Shown here piece after piece: positions 1 through 9,277 of a stretch of DNA of 36,791 bases. The translations under genes were made by a program, and so were the position numbers. Origin of the DNA: Alphaproteobacteria bacterium RIFCSPHIGHO2_12_FULL_66_14 (GTDB lineage: Bacteria > Pseudomonadota > Alphaproteobacteria > Reyranellales > Reyranellaceae); NCBI GenBank assembly GCA_001767945.1, contig MEMN01000063.1, forward strand, positions 1 through 36,791, read 5' to 3'. The number at the start of each line of letters is the position of its first letter. Position 1 is the first letter of the stretch. The notes under the pieces were generated by a model, which saw only the letters and a program-made list of their open reading frames with translations, was not told where the DNA came from and searched no databases.

Positions 1-434
1 CCCGCCGCCTGGTTCGTCCGCACGATGCGGCGCTGGCGGTCGACGGCGATCAGCGGATCGGGCAAGCCGTCGACGATGGCCTGCGCCGAGGCCGCGAGAT
101 TGTCGATCGATGCGCGCTGGCGGCGCCAGCCGGCGGAGAGCGTGGCCGCCGCCGCCGCCAGCTCCTCGGTGGCCGGCGCGAAGGACAGGCGCGGCATCAC
201 GGGCTCGCGCTCGTCCGAGAGTTCGCCGACGAAACGGGCGAAGCGGGCCAGCGATCCGAGATAGCGCTGCACCAGCAGGGCGGTGACCACGGCGATACCG
301 GCCATCGCGATCAGGGTCGCCTGGCCGGCGAGGGCGTCCGACCAATAGAGGACCGCGAGCGCGGCATAGGACGGCGCCAAGGCTACGCTGTTGGCCACGA
401 GATAGCGGCGCAGGGGGACCGGCTTGTCGGCCAT
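1..434 (-). CDS. Sensor histidine kinase, N-terminal part (cut by window edge)
   Basis: Reading leftward from ATG at 434, the frame stays open to the window edge (144 residues seen). Residues 10-35 and 40-62 form two hydrophobic segments separated by a very short periplasmic loop. A HAMP-like linker follows (LGSLARFARFVGEL), then an Ala/Glu-rich helix and the start of a PAS domain (IVDGLPDPLIAVDRQRRIV, next to TNQAA). This order matches PhoR-type membrane sensor kinases; the catalytic HisKA/HATPase part would lie outside the window. It begins 11 nt after the rhomboid stop codon on the same strand, so the two are probably co-transcribed. The kinase identity is inferred from architecture because no H-box is visible. 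It could also be another PAS-containing membrane signalling protein. Confidence 0.75.
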   Translation of the reverse strand, partial: MADKPVPLRRYLVANSVALAPSYAALAVLYWSDALAGQATLIAMAGIAVVTALLVQRYLGSLARFARFVGELSDEREPVMPRLSFAPATEELAAAAATLSAGWRRQRASIDNLAASAQAIVDGLPDPLIAVDRQRRIVRTNQAA

Positions 435-445
435 GGCGGCCCGGC

Positions 446-1105
446 TTACGGGCCCGGACGCGGCATGAACAGGCGGATCGCGGCGAGACCGTAGATGAAG
501 CCGCCGATATGGGCGGTCCAGGCGACCGCATCGCCGCCGGCGCCCGGCGTGCTGCCCATGATGCCGAAGAAGACATTGAGCGCGATCCACACGCCGGCAA
601 CCGGCAGCAGAGACGTCAGACTACCGACATAGCGCATCAGCATCAGGACGGCGCCGAACACGCCGCTGATGGCGCCCGAGGCGCCGACAACGGGATCCAT
701 CGAATCGGGAAAGAAGAAGACATGGACGAAGCCCGCGACGATGCCGGCGGAGAGGTAGAACAGGAGGAAACGGCGCGCGCCCAGAACGCGCACGACCGGC
801 ACGCCGAAGGCGGCCAAGGTCACCATGTTGATGCCGAGATGCAGCCAGCCGCCGTGCAGGAACTGGTAGGTGATCGGCGCGACCAGCAGCGACAAGAGGT
901 CGGGACCGGCGCCGGACGTGTAGGCGGCCGGCACCAGACCGAACTGCAGGAGAATGTCGCTGTCTGCAGCCTCGCCCAGCAGCTCGCGCACGAGCTGGAT
1001 CACCACGTTGATGCCGATCAGCCACAGCAGCACCGGCGGCAGGTTGATCGCCCGCTGGCCGGCGCCGCGTTGTGGTCCGGGGTGGCCGCTCTCGTCGAAA
1101 GGCAT
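446..1105 (-). CDS. Rhomboid-family intramembrane serine protease
   Basis: 219-residue polytopic membrane protein. The family signatures are present: HGGWLHLGINM in the second helix region, GASGAISGVFG with the nucleophilic serine (GxSG), and AHIGGFIYG with the catalytic histidine. Rhomboids cleave transmembrane substrates within the bilayer. The length matches the compact six-helix bacterial type, with a short polar N-terminus before the first helix (INLPPVLLWLIGINVVIQL). It lies 63 nt downstream of argG on the same strand and directly upstream of the kinase gene. No specific substrate can be named. Function as an active protease is well supported by the Ser/His pair. Confidence 0.9.
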   Translation of the reverse strand: MPFDESGHPGPQRGAGQRAINLPPVLLWLIGINVVIQLVRELLGEAADSDILLQFGLVPAAYTSGAGPDLLSLLVAPITYQFLHGGWLHLGINMVTLAAFGVPVVRVLGARRFLLFYLSAGIVAGFVHVFFFPDSMDPVVGASGAISGVFGAVLMLMRYVGSLTSLLPVAGVWIALNVFFGIMGSTPGAGGDAVAWTAHIGGFIYGLAAIRLFMPRPGP

Positions 1106-1168
1106 CCAGAACTCCGTTACCGGGCGAGACTAGCCGTCGCGGCCGAGCCTTGCACCGTCCTTATCGGA

Positions 1169-2425
1169 TCAGCGCTTGGGACCGCCCTGCCCGATCGCGC
1201 GCAACCGGAGCCTAAGCGCGTTCAGCTTGATGAAGCCCTCGGCGTCGCGCTGGTTGTAGGCACCCTGGTCTTCCTCGAAGGTGACATGCTGCATCGAGTA
1301 GAGCGACCTGGGCGACTTGCGCCCGACCACCGTGGTGTTGCCCTTGTAGAGTTTCAGCCGCACCGTGCCGGTGACGTTCTCCTGGCTCTTGTCGATCAGG
1401 GCCTGCAGCATCTCGCGCTCGGGCGAGAACCAGAAGCCGAAATAGACCAGCTCGGCATACTTCGGCATCAGCTCGTCCTTGAGATGGCCGGCACCGCGGT
1501 CGAGCGTGATCGATTCGATGCCGCGGTGGGCGGCATGGAGGATCGTGCCGCCCGGCGTCTCGTAGATGCCGCGGCTCTTCATGCCGACGAAACGGTTCTC
1601 CACGAGATCGAGGCGGCCGATGCCGTTGGCCTTGCCGAGTTCGTTCAGCTTGGTAAGCAGTGTTGCCGGCGACATCTTCACACCGTCGATGGCGACGGCG
1701 TCGCCCTTCTCGAAATCGACGGTGATGTAGGTCGCCTTGTCGGGCGCGGCCTCGGGCGAGATGGTGCGCTGGTAGACGCTCTCGTCAGCCTCCTCCCAGG
1801 GATCCTCCAGGATCTTGCCTTCGCTGGAGGAGTGCAGGAGGTTGGCGTCGACCGAGAACGGCGCCTCGCCGCGCTTGTCCTTGGCGATCGGTATCTGATG
1901 CTTCTCGGCGAACTCGAGCAGCTTGGTGCGCGAGGTGAGCTCCCATTCGCGCCACGGCGCGATCACCTTGATGTCGGGCTTCAGTGCATAATAAGCGAGT
2001 TCGAAGCGGACCTGGTCGTTGCCCTTGCCGGTGGAGCCATGAGCCACGGCATCGGCGCCGGTTTTCAGGGCGAGGTCGATCTGGTGCTTGGCGATCAGCG
2101 GCCGGGCGATCGAGGTGCCGAGCAGGTACTGGCCCTCGTAGAGCGCATTGGCGCGAAACATCGGGAAGACGAAGTCCTTCACGAACTCCTCGCGCACGTC
2201 GTCGATGAAGATGTTTTTGGGCTTGATGCCCAGCATCTCGGCCTTCTTGCGCGCCGGGCTCAGTTCCTCGCCCTGGCCGAGATCGGCGGTGAAGGTCACG
2301 ACCTCGCAGCCATAGGCCGTCTGCAGCCACTTCAGGATGACCGAGGTGTCGAGGCCGCCGGAATAGGCCAGCACGACCTTCTTGATGTCGCCCTTCTTGT
2401 GAGGGCCGGTATAAGTAATGCTCAT
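1169..2425 (-). CDS. argG: Argininosuccinate synthase
   Basis: ATP-dependent ligation of citrulline and aspartate to argininosuccinate, the penultimate step of arginine biosynthesis in the cytoplasm. The protein has 418 residues from the ATG at 2425 ([20 protein letters not shown]). The N-type ATP pyrophosphatase P-loop [10 protein letters not shown] is near residue 20, followed by conserved segments such as [14 protein letters not shown] and GRKSPRSLY. An upstream in-frame ATG at 2497 gives an unconserved extension, so the inner start is preferred because the core begins right after it. The gene diverges from the methyltransferase gene at 2542. The region between them is 116 bp and must hold promoters for both. 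Confidence 0.97.
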   Translation of the reverse strand: MSITYTGPHKKGDIKKVVLAYSGGLDTSVILKWLQTAYGCEVVTFTADLGQGEELSPARKKAEMLGIKPKNIFIDDVREEFVKDFVFPMFRANALYEGQYLLGTSIARPLIAKHQIDLALKTGADAVAHGSTGKGNDQVRFELAYYALKPDIKVIAPWREWELTSRTKLLEFAEKHQIPIAKDKRGEAPFSVDANLLHSSSEGKILEDPWEEADESVYQRTISPEAAPDKATYITVDFEKGDAVAIDGVKMSPATLLTKLNELGKANGIGRLDLVENRFVGMKSRGIYETPGGTILHAAHRGIESITLDRGAGHLKDELMPKYAELVYFGFWFSPEREMLQALIDKSQENVTGTVRLKLYKGNTTVVGRKSPRSLYSMQHVTFEEDQGAYNQRDAEGFIKLNALRLRLRAIGQGGPKR

Positions 2426-2510
2426 GGCTCGCCTCGCCGCCGTCGGTATCTGTTCCGTGAAAGCGCGCGAATATAGCGACCGACCCCGTCCGGGCAAGCG
2501 GTCGCAAAGT

Positions 2511-2519
2511 TGCTATACT
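2511..2519 (+). promoter_or_regulatory. Extended -10 promoter candidate
   Basis: TGCTATACT forms an extended -10 (TGnTATACT) 22 nt before the ATG of the methyltransferase gene at 2542. No good -35 is visible 17 bp upstream, which is typical of extended -10 promoters. The predicted transcript start is around 2526, giving a leader of about 16 nt. Seen by pattern only. Confidence 0.4.
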
Positions 2520-2541
2520 GTGTCCCTAGATTAGCTCAACC

Positions 2542-3573
2542 ATGGCCTCTACCCTCGATCGCCTGACCTACGCCGCCCGCCAGACCGCGCGGGTGGCCTG
2601 GTATGCCGGCCACTACGCGGCGGGCCGGCGCCTCTTGAAGCCGATGCCCAAGCCCGCCTTTCCCATCGGGCCCACACCCAGCCGCGCCGAACTGACCGCC
2701 GACATGCGCTCCCTGTTCGAGCGCGAATGGCGGGACATCGCGGCCGGCCTGCTTCCGGCACCGCGCGCGCTGGGGCCGGAGCCCGCCGAGTTCCTGCGCC
2801 GCAGCCTGCTTTATTTCCGCGACCTGCCGCAGGTCGACGCGCGGCGACACGGCACGCTCGACGACGAACTGCCGCCCGGCACCCAGGCCGACGGCCTGCC
2901 CGACTACTACCGGCAGAATTTCCATTTCCAGAGCGACGGCTGGCTCTCGGACCACTCCGCCGCGCTTTACGACACGCAGGTCGAGGTGCTTTTCACCGGC
3001 GCCGCCGACGCCATGCGCCGGCGCGCGCTGGCGCCGATCGCGACATGGCTCCAGGGCCGCAACCAGCGCGAGGTGCGCGGCCTCGACGTCGGCTGTGGTA
3101 CCGGTCGCCTGCTCGCCTCCCTGCACGGCGCATGGCCCGGCCTGAAGCTCACCGGGATCGACCTCAGCGCGCCCTATCTCGAAGAGGCGCGCCGCCTGAT
3201 CGGCCGCACGGCAAGAGTAAAGCTCGACGAAGCGGCGGCGGAAGCTCTGCCGTTCGACGATGCGAGCCTGGATCTCGTCGTCTCCTCGTTCCTGCTGCAT
3301 GAGTTGCCAGAAAGGATTCGCGTGCGGGTTCTGGCCGAGATGGCACGCGCGCTGAAGCCCGGTGGCCTCATCGTGATCGTCGATTCACTTCAGAAGGGCG
3401 ACCGCCCCGAATGGGACGGATTGCTCGATCTGTTCCCGCACTATTTTCACGAGCCCTATTATGCGGACTACGTGACCGGCAATCTCGAAGCCTGGGGCGC
3501 CACGGCAGGTCTCTCGCTAGTGAGCAGCGAACACGCGTTCCTGTCGAAGGTCGTGACCTTTACACGGGCGTAA
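2542..3573 (+). CDS. Class I SAM-dependent methyltransferase
   Basis: 343 residues. The C-terminal half is a Methyltransf_11/25-type Rossmann domain: motif [12 protein letters not shown] (about residue 180), [15 protein letters not shown] for the acidic loop, then [17 protein letters not shown] and [13 protein letters not shown]. The first 160 residues are an uncharacterised helical region rich in Arg/Pro ([24 protein letters not shown]), a layout seen in many proteobacterial small-molecule methyltransferases. The substrate is unknown. Its 3' end overlaps the convergent rlmN gene by 14 nt. It appears monocistronic behind its own extended -10 element. Confidence 0.85.
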   Translation: MASTLDRLTYAARQTARVAWYAGHYAAGRRLLKPMPKPAFPIGPTPSRAELTADMRSLFEREWRDIAAGLLPAPRALGPEPAEFLRRSLLYFRDLPQVDARRHGTLDDELPPGTQADGLPDYYRQNFHFQSDGWLSDHSAALYDTQVEVLFTGAADAMRRRALAPIATWLQGRNQREVRGLDVGCGTGRLLASLHGAWPGLKLTGIDLSAPYLEEARRLIGRTARVKLDEAAAEALPFDDASLDLVVSSFLLHELPERIRVRVLAEMARALKPGGLIVIVDSLQKGDRPEWDGLLDLFPHYFHEPYYADYVTGNLEAWGATAGLSLVSSEHAFLSKVVTFTRA

Positions 3574-4714
3574 CGACCTTTTCGCGCCGGCCGCGCAGGC
3601 TGGCGCTCTTGAGCTGGCCGCAAGCGGCCTGGATGTCCCGGCCGCGCGGTGTGCGCACCGGCGCGCTCAGGCCGCCGTCGTTCACGATCTCGGCGAAGCG
3701 GTGGATGCGGTTGTTGGAGCTGCACTCATAGGGCGCGCCCGGCCAGGGATTGAACGGGATCAGATTCACCTTGGCATGGATCGGAGTCAGCAGCCGCACC
3801 AGCTCGCGGGCATCGGCGTCGCTGTCGTTGATGCCTTTCAGCATCGCGTATTCGAAAGTGATGCGCCGGCTGTTCCTGGCGCCGGGATAGTCGGCGCAGG
3901 CTTTTAGCAGTTCGGCGATCGGCCACTTCTTGTTGATCGGCACCAAGGTGTCGCGCACGTCGTCGCTCACCGCATGCAGCGACACGGCAAGATTGACGTC
4001 GAGCGCCTCGCCCACCTTCGGGATCATCGGCACCACACCCGAGGTCGAGAGCGTGATGCGCCGGCGGCTGAGCGCGATGCCCTGGTCGTCCATGGCGATC
4101 TTGAGCGCCGCGACGACGTTGTCGAAATTGTAGAGCGGCTCGCCCATGCCCATCATGACGATGTTGGAGAGCATGCGCTGGGCATCGGCGGTCGGTGTCG
4201 GCCATTCGCCGTAGCTGTCGCGCGCCACCATGAACTGGCCGACGATCTCCGCCGGCGACAGGTTGCGCACCAGCGGCTGAGTGCCGGTGTGGCAGAAGCT
4301 GCAGGTGAGCGTGCAGCCGACCTGGCTCGAGACGCAGACCGAGCCGCGGTCCTCCTCCGGAATGTTGACCGTCTCGGCCTCGTTGCCGTCGTCGAAGCGC
4401 AGCAGCCATTTGCGGGTGCCGTCGACCGAGCGCTGTTCGGTGACGATCCCGGGTCGATCGATGACGAACAGCTCGGCCAGCCGCTCCCGCGTCTTCTTGG
4501 CGATGTTCGTCATCAGGCCAAAATCGGTGACGCCATGCCAGTAGATCCACTGCCAGAGCTGGCGGGCGCGGAACGGCTCCAGGCCCGCCTCGACAAGGAC
4601 CTGCTTGAGGTCGTCGCGCGACAGGCCGACCAGGCTGCGGCGCAGGTCGTTGCGGCCGCGCGCGGAGGGCGGCGGTTCGACGATCTGGAGGGGTTCGGTG
4701 GACAGGAGGGCCAT
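3560..4714 (-). CDS. rlmN: Dual-specificity 23S rRNA/tRNA adenine C2-methyltransferase RlmN
   Basis: Radical-SAM enzyme that methylates A2503 of 23S rRNA and A37 of some tRNAs. The 4Fe-4S motif CTLTCSFC (CxxxCxxC) sits in [47 protein letters not shown] and the C-terminal [10 protein letters not shown], with the second catalytic Cys, are all present. I start at ATG 4714 ([15 protein letters not shown]), giving 384 residues; an upstream in-frame start at 4753 adds 13 residues without support. It follows the SpoU-type RNA methyltransferase gene by 54 nt on the same strand, making a small RNA-modification pair. Confidence 0.95.
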   Translation of the reverse strand: MALLSTEPLQIVEPPPSARGRNDLRRSLVGLSRDDLKQVLVEAGLEPFRARQLWQWIYWHGVTDFGLMTNIAKKTRERLAELFVIDRPGIVTEQRSVDGTRKWLLRFDDGNEAETVNIPEEDRGSVCVSSQVGCTLTCSFCHTGTQPLVRNLSPAEIVGQFMVARDSYGEWPTPTADAQRMLSNIVMMGMGEPLYNFDNVVAALKIAMDDQGIALSRRRITLSTSGVVPMIPKVGEALDVNLAVSLHAVSDDVRDTLVPINKKWPIAELLKACADYPGARNSRRITFEYAMLKGINDSDADARELVRLLTPIHAKVNLIPFNPWPGAPYECSSNNRIHRFAEIVNDGGLSAPVRTPRGRDIQAACGQLKSASLRGRREKVVTPV

Positions 4715-4768
4715 GGTCGCGGCTGAGATAGGCGCCGCCGCCCTCAGGCGCAACCTGAGTGGTCCAAT

Positions 4769-5329
4769 CTACTGTTTTGACAGCGCTTTTTGCCGCGCCC
4801 GCTGCCGGCGCCGGTAGACCGGATCGCCGAATACCGGCAATGGGACAGCCTCGGTCGGCGCCCCCTCGGCCACCGGCCGCGGCGCGTGGCGCCCCAGGGT
4901 CAGCAGCCGGTCGTACATGACCAGGGCGCCGGCGACGCCCAGATTGACCGAAAAGCGGGTCGGGATCTTCACCACGTAGTCACAGCGCGACTGAAGGTCG
5001 GCCGACAGCCCCTCGCGCTCGGAGCCCACGATATAGGCCGCCTGGCGCGGATGGCGGAAGCTCGGCAGGTCGATCGCGTCATCGGTGATTTCGATGCCGA
5101 CCAGCCGGCAGCCGAGCGGCAGGCGAAACGCTTCCAGGTCGGCAAAATGATAGGTCGGCACCGAACGAGGCGTGTCGGAGGTGTCGCTGGCCGAGCCCTG
5201 GCGCGGGTTGTACTGGGCCCGGACCGTGAACACGAAGGAGGCGCCGAAGGCATGGGCCGTGCGGAACAAGGTGCCGACGTTCACGGCCTTGCTGGGGCCT
5301 TCGATTCCGATGCCGAAATAGCCTTTCAT
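4769..5329 (-). CDS. SpoU/TrmH-family RNA 2'-O-methyltransferase
   Basis: 186 residues starting MKGYFGIGIEGP at ATG 5329. The SPOUT motifs are intact: motif 1 SKAVNVGTLFRTAHAFGA with Asn and Arg, motif 2 IVGSEREGLS, and motif 3 FSVNLGVAGALVMYDR. These form the trefoil-knot SAM site that methylates ribose 2'-OH in tRNA or rRNA. The short length without an N-terminal substrate domain resembles minimal TrmL/TrmH-like enzymes. The target nucleotide cannot be read from sequence. It lies upstream of rlmN in the same direction and diverges from the methyltransferase gene at 5413. Confidence 0.88.
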   Translation of the reverse strand: MKGYFGIGIEGPSKAVNVGTLFRTAHAFGASFVFTVRAQYNPRQGSASDTSDTPRSVPTYHFADLEAFRLPLGCRLVGIEITDDAIDLPSFRHPRQAAYIVGSEREGLSADLQSRCDYVVKIPTRFSVNLGVAGALVMYDRLLTLGRHAPRPVAEGAPTEAVPLPVFGDPVYRRRQRARQKALSKQ

Positions 5330-5412
5330 GACCGGGCGATTTGTTGCACTAATCCGTTGCGGGCGTTGCTGTCCCCCGGGTAGCGGCCCGCTCGCCGTGA
5401 AACAAGGCCATA

Positions 5413-6663
5413 ATGACCGTTCCCTCGCCGTTGGAAGACGTTCGCGCACAGTACGAAGCATTGCCCTACCCGCCGCGCGACCCACGCGACGAGGCGATCC
5501 GGCTGATCACCGGCACGCCGAGCCACGTTCTGGAGATCAACCACTATCTCTTCTCGGGCCGGCTCAACTTCACGCGGCCCTTTCGTGCCCTGGTGGCGGG
5601 CGGCGGCACCGGCGACGCCTGCATCATGCTGGCCCAGCAGCTCGCCGACCAGCGCTGTCCGGGTGAAGTCGTCTATCTCGACCTCTCGACCGCCTCGCGG
5701 CAGATCTGCGAAGCCCGCGCCAAGGCGCGCGGCCTGCGCAATATCCAGTTCGTGACCGGCTCGCTGCTCGACCTGCCGGCCATGAACATCGGCCAGTTCG
5801 ACTACATCGATTGCACCGGCGTGCTGCACCATCTGCCCGAGCCGGCTGTCGGAATGCGCGCCCTGGCGAGCGTGCTACAGCCCGATGGCGGGGTTGGCGT
5901 GATGCTTTACGGCGAGTATGGCCGCAGCGGCGTCTATCCCCTGCAGGAGATGCTGCGGACCCTGGCACCGCCGTCGATGGCGATGGAAGACCGGCTGGCG
6001 ATGGCCAAGCGTCTGATCCGCTTCCTGCCCACCACCAACCTCTTCCGGCGCAACCCGTATCTCAACGATCACGTCACTGGCGGCGACGCCGGCCTGTACG
6101 ACCTGGTTCTGCACAGCTGCGATCGAGCCTTCACCGTCCCCGAGATCGGCACCATGGCCGCAGCGGCCGACCTTCGGGTCGTGGCCTTCCTCGAACCGGT
6201 GCGCTACGAGCCCGCGACCTACATGAGCGATCCGGTGATCTCCCGGCAGATGAGTTCGCTTCCATTGCTCGAGCGCGCCGCATTCGCCGAGCGGCTGGCC
6301 GGCAACCTGCGAACGCACGTCTTCTACGCTACGCGCGCCGGCTTCGATACCGTTGCGCGCCCCGAAGATACGTCCGCCATTCCAGTGCTGCGCGACATGG
6401 ACGCGCAAAAGCTGGCGGCGGGCCTGCAACCCGGCTCGCCCCTGGTCGCCAACCTCGACGGCTTCCCGTGGCGCGCCCAGCTGCCGTCGCTTGCGCCCCG
6501 CATCATCTCGCAGATCGACGGCCGCAAAACCGTCGCCGAGATCTACACCTCGCTCGGTGCCCAGGGCGGCCTGCCGCAATGGGAGGATTTCTACGCGCAG
6601 TTCGAGGACCTCTACGTCAAGCTGAACGGCGTCAATCACCTACTGTTGCGTTTCCGCACCTGA
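5413..6663 (+). CDS. SAM-dependent methyltransferase with C-terminal PqqD-like domain
   Basis: 416 residues. Residues 1-45 hold a conserved-looking entry segment (YEALPYPPRDPRDEAIRLI). Motif I follows as ALVAGGGTGDACIMLAQQL near residue 60, then VVYLDLSTASRQICEAR, a GSLLDLP loop, DYIDCTGVLHHLPEP and LQPDGGVGVMLYGEYGR, a complete class I fold. The last 75 residues (PRIISQIDGRKTVAEIYTSL) resemble the PqqD/winged-helix unit used to grip peptide substrates in other systems; that resemblance is my reading of the DGRxTVAEI motif. The next gene, a membrane transporter, starts 7 nt after the stop, so the two are an operon. The substrate is unknown. Confidence 0.8.
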   Translation: MTVPSPLEDVRAQYEALPYPPRDPRDEAIRLITGTPSHVLEINHYLFSGRLNFTRPFRALVAGGGTGDACIMLAQQLADQRCPGEVVYLDLSTASRQICEARAKARGLRNIQFVTGSLLDLPAMNIGQFDYIDCTGVLHHLPEPAVGMRALASVLQPDGGVGVMLYGEYGRSGVYPLQEMLRTLAPPSMAMEDRLAMAKRLIRFLPTTNLFRRNPYLNDHVTGGDAGLYDLVLHSCDRAFTVPEIGTMAAAADLRVVAFLEPVRYEPATYMSDPVISRQMSSLPLLERAAFAERLAGNLRTHVFYATRAGFDTVARPEDTSAIPVLRDMDAQKLAAGLQPGSPLVANLDGFPWRAQLPSLAPRIISQIDGRKTVAEIYTSLGAQGGLPQWEDFYAQFEDLYVKLNGVNHLLLRFRT

Positions 6664-6670
6664 GCCGGAG

Positions 6671-7615
6671 ATGAACGGACACGTCCTGGCGATCGCGCTG
6701 GGCAATTCGTTGCTGTGGTCCGTCTATCTGCTGCTGACACGCCACGTCGTGAGCGGTGCCCATCTCGATGCCTGGGCCTACACGCTGGTGCAGCTTCTGA
6801 GCGCAGGCCTCGCCATGCTGTGGGCCGGTCGGCGAACGCCGGGGAATTGGCGCGACCTGCTGGCGCCATGGACGATCGGCTACGCCTTCATGCGCGTCGT
6901 CATCAACGGCTGCACCGCCGCCGCCATCGTCTGGCTGGCGGTCACGCAGAGCACGTTGCTCTCAACCATGAGCGTGCTGATCGGCGCGGCCGCGGGCTGG
7001 GCCCTGACGCGCAAGGCGCCGGCGCGGCGCGACTGGCCGGGTCTGGCGCTCCTGGCCGCCGGGATCGCGGCGTTTGCCGCCGCGCTCGCGTCGGACACCG
7101 CTTGGCGCGGCATGCTCTGGCTGGTCCTGTCCGAAGTGACGGCGGTCGCGGCGTCCTGGATGATCGCCTACCATCCGCGCAACCGCGTGACCGACCTCGC
7201 AGCGCGCAGCCGTTTCACCGGCGAGATCCTGGTGGCAGCGTCGCTCGCCTTCATTCTCGTCTGGTCGTTGGCCGGGGCGGTCGGGCTCATGGCCTCGCCC
7301 TGGGCTGGCGCCGGTGACGCCTTCGGGCGGATCGACCTGTGGCTCTACGCGGCGCTGGCCGGGCTACTGTTCCGGGCGCCCGGAACCTGGCTCGGCTTCT
7401 GGACGATCAACACCACGGGCGTGCAGACCTATCTAATTGCGCTCACGGCCATGCCGTTCTTCGCCATAGCCCTCGAAGCCGCGGCCGCGCGCCTGGGCTG
7501 GCTCGCGCCGCCAAACCTGTCGACGGCGGAATGGCTCGCCGCCGCGATCATCCTGGCCGGCGCGGTCTGGCTGATTGCGGTCCGGCTGAAAGCGCCATCA
7601 GGCGGCGCTCCATGA
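6671..7615 (+). CDS. DMT (EamA-like) superfamily transporter
   Basis: 314 residues with about ten hydrophobic helices in two repeats. The signs are an N-terminal small-residue helix (IALGNSLLWSVYLLLTRHVV), mid-protein STLLSTMSVLIGAAAGWALTR, and a C-terminal AAAIILAGAVWLIAVRLK helix. This agrees with drug/metabolite transporters, usually exporters of amino acids or other small metabolites. It starts 7 nt downstream of the PqqD-tailed methyltransferase, suggesting that the methylated product or its precursor may be moved by this protein (inference). Its 3' end overlaps the convergent sigma factor gene by 68 nt. Confidence 0.8.
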   Translation: MNGHVLAIALGNSLLWSVYLLLTRHVVSGAHLDAWAYTLVQLLSAGLAMLWAGRRTPGNWRDLLAPWTIGYAFMRVVINGCTAAAIVWLAVTQSTLLSTMSVLIGAAAGWALTRKAPARRDWPGLALLAAGIAAFAAALASDTAWRGMLWLVLSEVTAVAASWMIAYHPRNRVTDLAARSRFTGEILVAASLAFILVWSLAGAVGLMASPWAGAGDAFGRIDLWLYAALAGLLFRAPGTWLGFWTINTTGVQTYLIALTAMPFFAIALEAAAARLGWLAPPNLSTAEWLAAAIILAGAVWLIAVRLKAPSGGAP

Positions 7616-8909
7616 GCCGACGCTCGGGCGTCGTTCGCACCAACGCCAGCGCGCGCTCGAGATGCATCCGCGCCTCGGTCTCGCGCTGAAGGTCGATCAG
7701 GAAGGCCGCGGCGGCGGCGTGACCGTAGGGGCTGGCGACGAGCAGTGGCAAGCAGGCATTCACGGCATCGAGTCCGGCCGTCGCGCCCCGGGCATGGCCG
7801 ATCGTGACGGCCCGGGCGAGCGCCGCCATCGGCGAGCCATCGATCGCGACGATCTGGTCGTAGATCGTGGCGATCCGCGGCCAATCCGTCTCCGCTGTGC
7901 TTCGCGCGACCGCGTGCAACGAGGCGATTTCGGCCCGCAGGTGCCAGATGGTCAGTTCGTCGCCGGTGGCGGATCTCTGAAGATGATCGAGGCCGAGTGC
8001 GATCAAGCCGGCGTCCCACCGTTCGCGCGGCTGGTCTTCCAGGAGCTGGGCCGCCCCTTCAGGATCGACGCGCGTCGCCAGGCGCGCCGCCGTGAGCGCC
8101 AGCAGGGCCGCGAGCGCATCGCTTGCCGGGCCTCGGGTCATGGGATGCACGGCCAGCGCCCGCGCGAGGCGAACCGCTTCGATGCAAAGCTCGGGTTGAA
8201 CCAACACCTCGCCCGAGGAGGCCGAATAGCCCTCGCTGAACATGAGATAGAGCGCGGTGCGGACCGACTCGGCGCGGTGCGGCAGGGCATCGGGCGGCGG
8301 CGGTTCGATCGGCACGTCCGCCGCCTCGAGCTGACGACGCGCCCGCACCAGCCGTTGCGCGATCGTCATCGGCTCGGCCAGCAGGCCCGACGCGATCTGC
8401 GCCACGGTGAGGCCGCACACGGTCTTGAGCGCGAAGGTCACGCGAAGGTCGGGCGACAGGACCGGGTGACACACCGCGAACAGCAGCGCCAGTTCGTCGT
8501 CGTTCAGCTCACGGTCGAAGCGGCCCTCGCCCTCTCCGTCGCCCGGGGCGAGCGGCATCAATTCCTCGGCCAGGAGAAGGCCGCGTTGCTCATGACGGAG
8601 CAGGTCGAGCGCGCGGTTCTTGGCCACGACGGTGAGCCAGGCCTCGGGCTTGGCCGGCGCTCCCTTGAACGGCCAGGACGACAGCGCCTGCAGCAACGCA
8701 TACTGCACGGCGTCCTCGGCAACGGCGATGCGGCCCGCACCCAGCCGCCTCGCCAGAGCGGCGACGAGACGGTGGGTCGAATCGCGCGCCAGCGAGGCGA
8801 CGAGGTCGTGGACGGGAGCGCTCAGCCCAGTGCCTTCGCCTGGTCGACCGTCATGGTGTCGACCGGCCTGAGCTCGATCCAATTGGTGCCGTTCCACAGG
8901 TGCGGGCAT
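7548..8909 (-). CDS. ECF42-type RNA polymerase sigma factor with C-terminal extension
   Basis: Sigma-70 family member. Region 2 is AEDAVQYALLQALSSWP with PEAWLTVVAKNRALDLLRHEQR. The ECF42-typical linker LFAVCHPVLSPDLRVTFAL runs into region 4 (GLTVAQIASGLLAEPMTIAQRLVRARRQL). A helical, TPR-like tail of about 200 residues (DUF6596 type) ends in RALALVRTTPERRLMERRL. ECF42 factors lack a classical anti-sigma factor and the tail is thought to control activity. The only in-frame ATG (8909) lies 88 nt inside the upstream DGPF gene, and conserved sequence begins near 8815. GTG 8897, TTG 8882 or CTG 8825 (next to the DGPF stop) are alternative starts. The sense of translational coupling is strong; the exact start is unresolved. 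Confidence 0.88.
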   Translation of the reverse strand: MPAPVERHQLDRAQAGRHHDGRPGEGTGLSAPVHDLVASLARDSTHRLVAALARRLGAGRIAVAEDAVQYALLQALSSWPFKGAPAKPEAWLTVVAKNRALDLLRHEQRGLLLAEELMPLAPGDGEGEGRFDRELNDDELALLFAVCHPVLSPDLRVTFALKTVCGLTVAQIASGLLAEPMTIAQRLVRARRQLEAADVPIEPPPPDALPHRAESVRTALYLMFSEGYSASSGEVLVQPELCIEAVRLARALAVHPMTRGPASDALAALLALTAARLATRVDPEGAAQLLEDQPRERWDAGLIALGLDHLQRSATGDELTIWHLRAEIASLHAVARSTAETDWPRIATIYDQIVAIDGSPMAALARAVTIGHARGATAGLDAVNACLPLLVASPYGHAAAAAFLIDLQRETEARMHLERALALVRTTPERRLMERRLMALSAGPQSARPRRPG

Positions 8910-9202
8910 TCCTTGGCGATCGCCTCGGCTTCGGCGACATCCTTGGCTTCGATCGTGAAATAGCCGCCGACCACGTCCTTGGCCTCGGCATAGGGGCCAT
9001 CGCTCGCGACCGGAGCGCCGTCCTTGACCTTGATGTGACGGACGCCGCCGGCGGCCAGCTTCTCGCCGCCCACCAGCTTGCCCTTCTCGCGCATCGTGCT
9101 GGACCAGGTGTAGTAGCGCTTGACCACTTCCATCATCTTTTCACGCGGCAGGTCGGCCATGTTGTCGGGGCCTTGGTGCAGCAGCAGCATGAATTGAGCC
9201 AT
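8822..9202 (-). CDS. YCII/DGPF-domain protein
   Basis: 126 residues from ATG 9202 (MAQFMLLLHQGPDN). The YCII-related fold is recognised by the central DGPYAEAKDVVGGYFTIEAKD segment, a variant of the DGPF(A)ET motif, followed by AEAIAKECPHLW. Proteins of this family are the standard genomic companions and likely targets of ECF42 sigma factors; their biochemical role is not established. The stop codon overlaps the region where the sigma-factor reading frame begins, so both are translated from one leftward mRNA. An upstream in-frame start at 9244 is less likely because it adds an unconserved 14-residue leader. Confidence 0.88.
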   Translation of the reverse strand: MAQFMLLLHQGPDNMADLPREKMMEVVKRYYTWSSTMREKGKLVGGEKLAAGGVRHIKVKDGAPVASDGPYAEAKDVVGGYFTIEAKDVAEAEAIAKECPHLWNGTNWIELRPVDTMTVDQAKALG

Positions 9203-9277
9203 GTCGATCTCCTGGGTTGCGACGGCCAAATTGCTTGCCGTCACCTCATAGACGTTCGGCCCCGTCGGGACTCGACA

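Noticed and set aside
509-2476. Long open frame on the plus strand opposite rhomboid and argG
   Set aside because: It is fully antisense to two conserved genes and its composition (Asp/His/Gln-rich) is typical of a shadow frame in GC-rich DNA.
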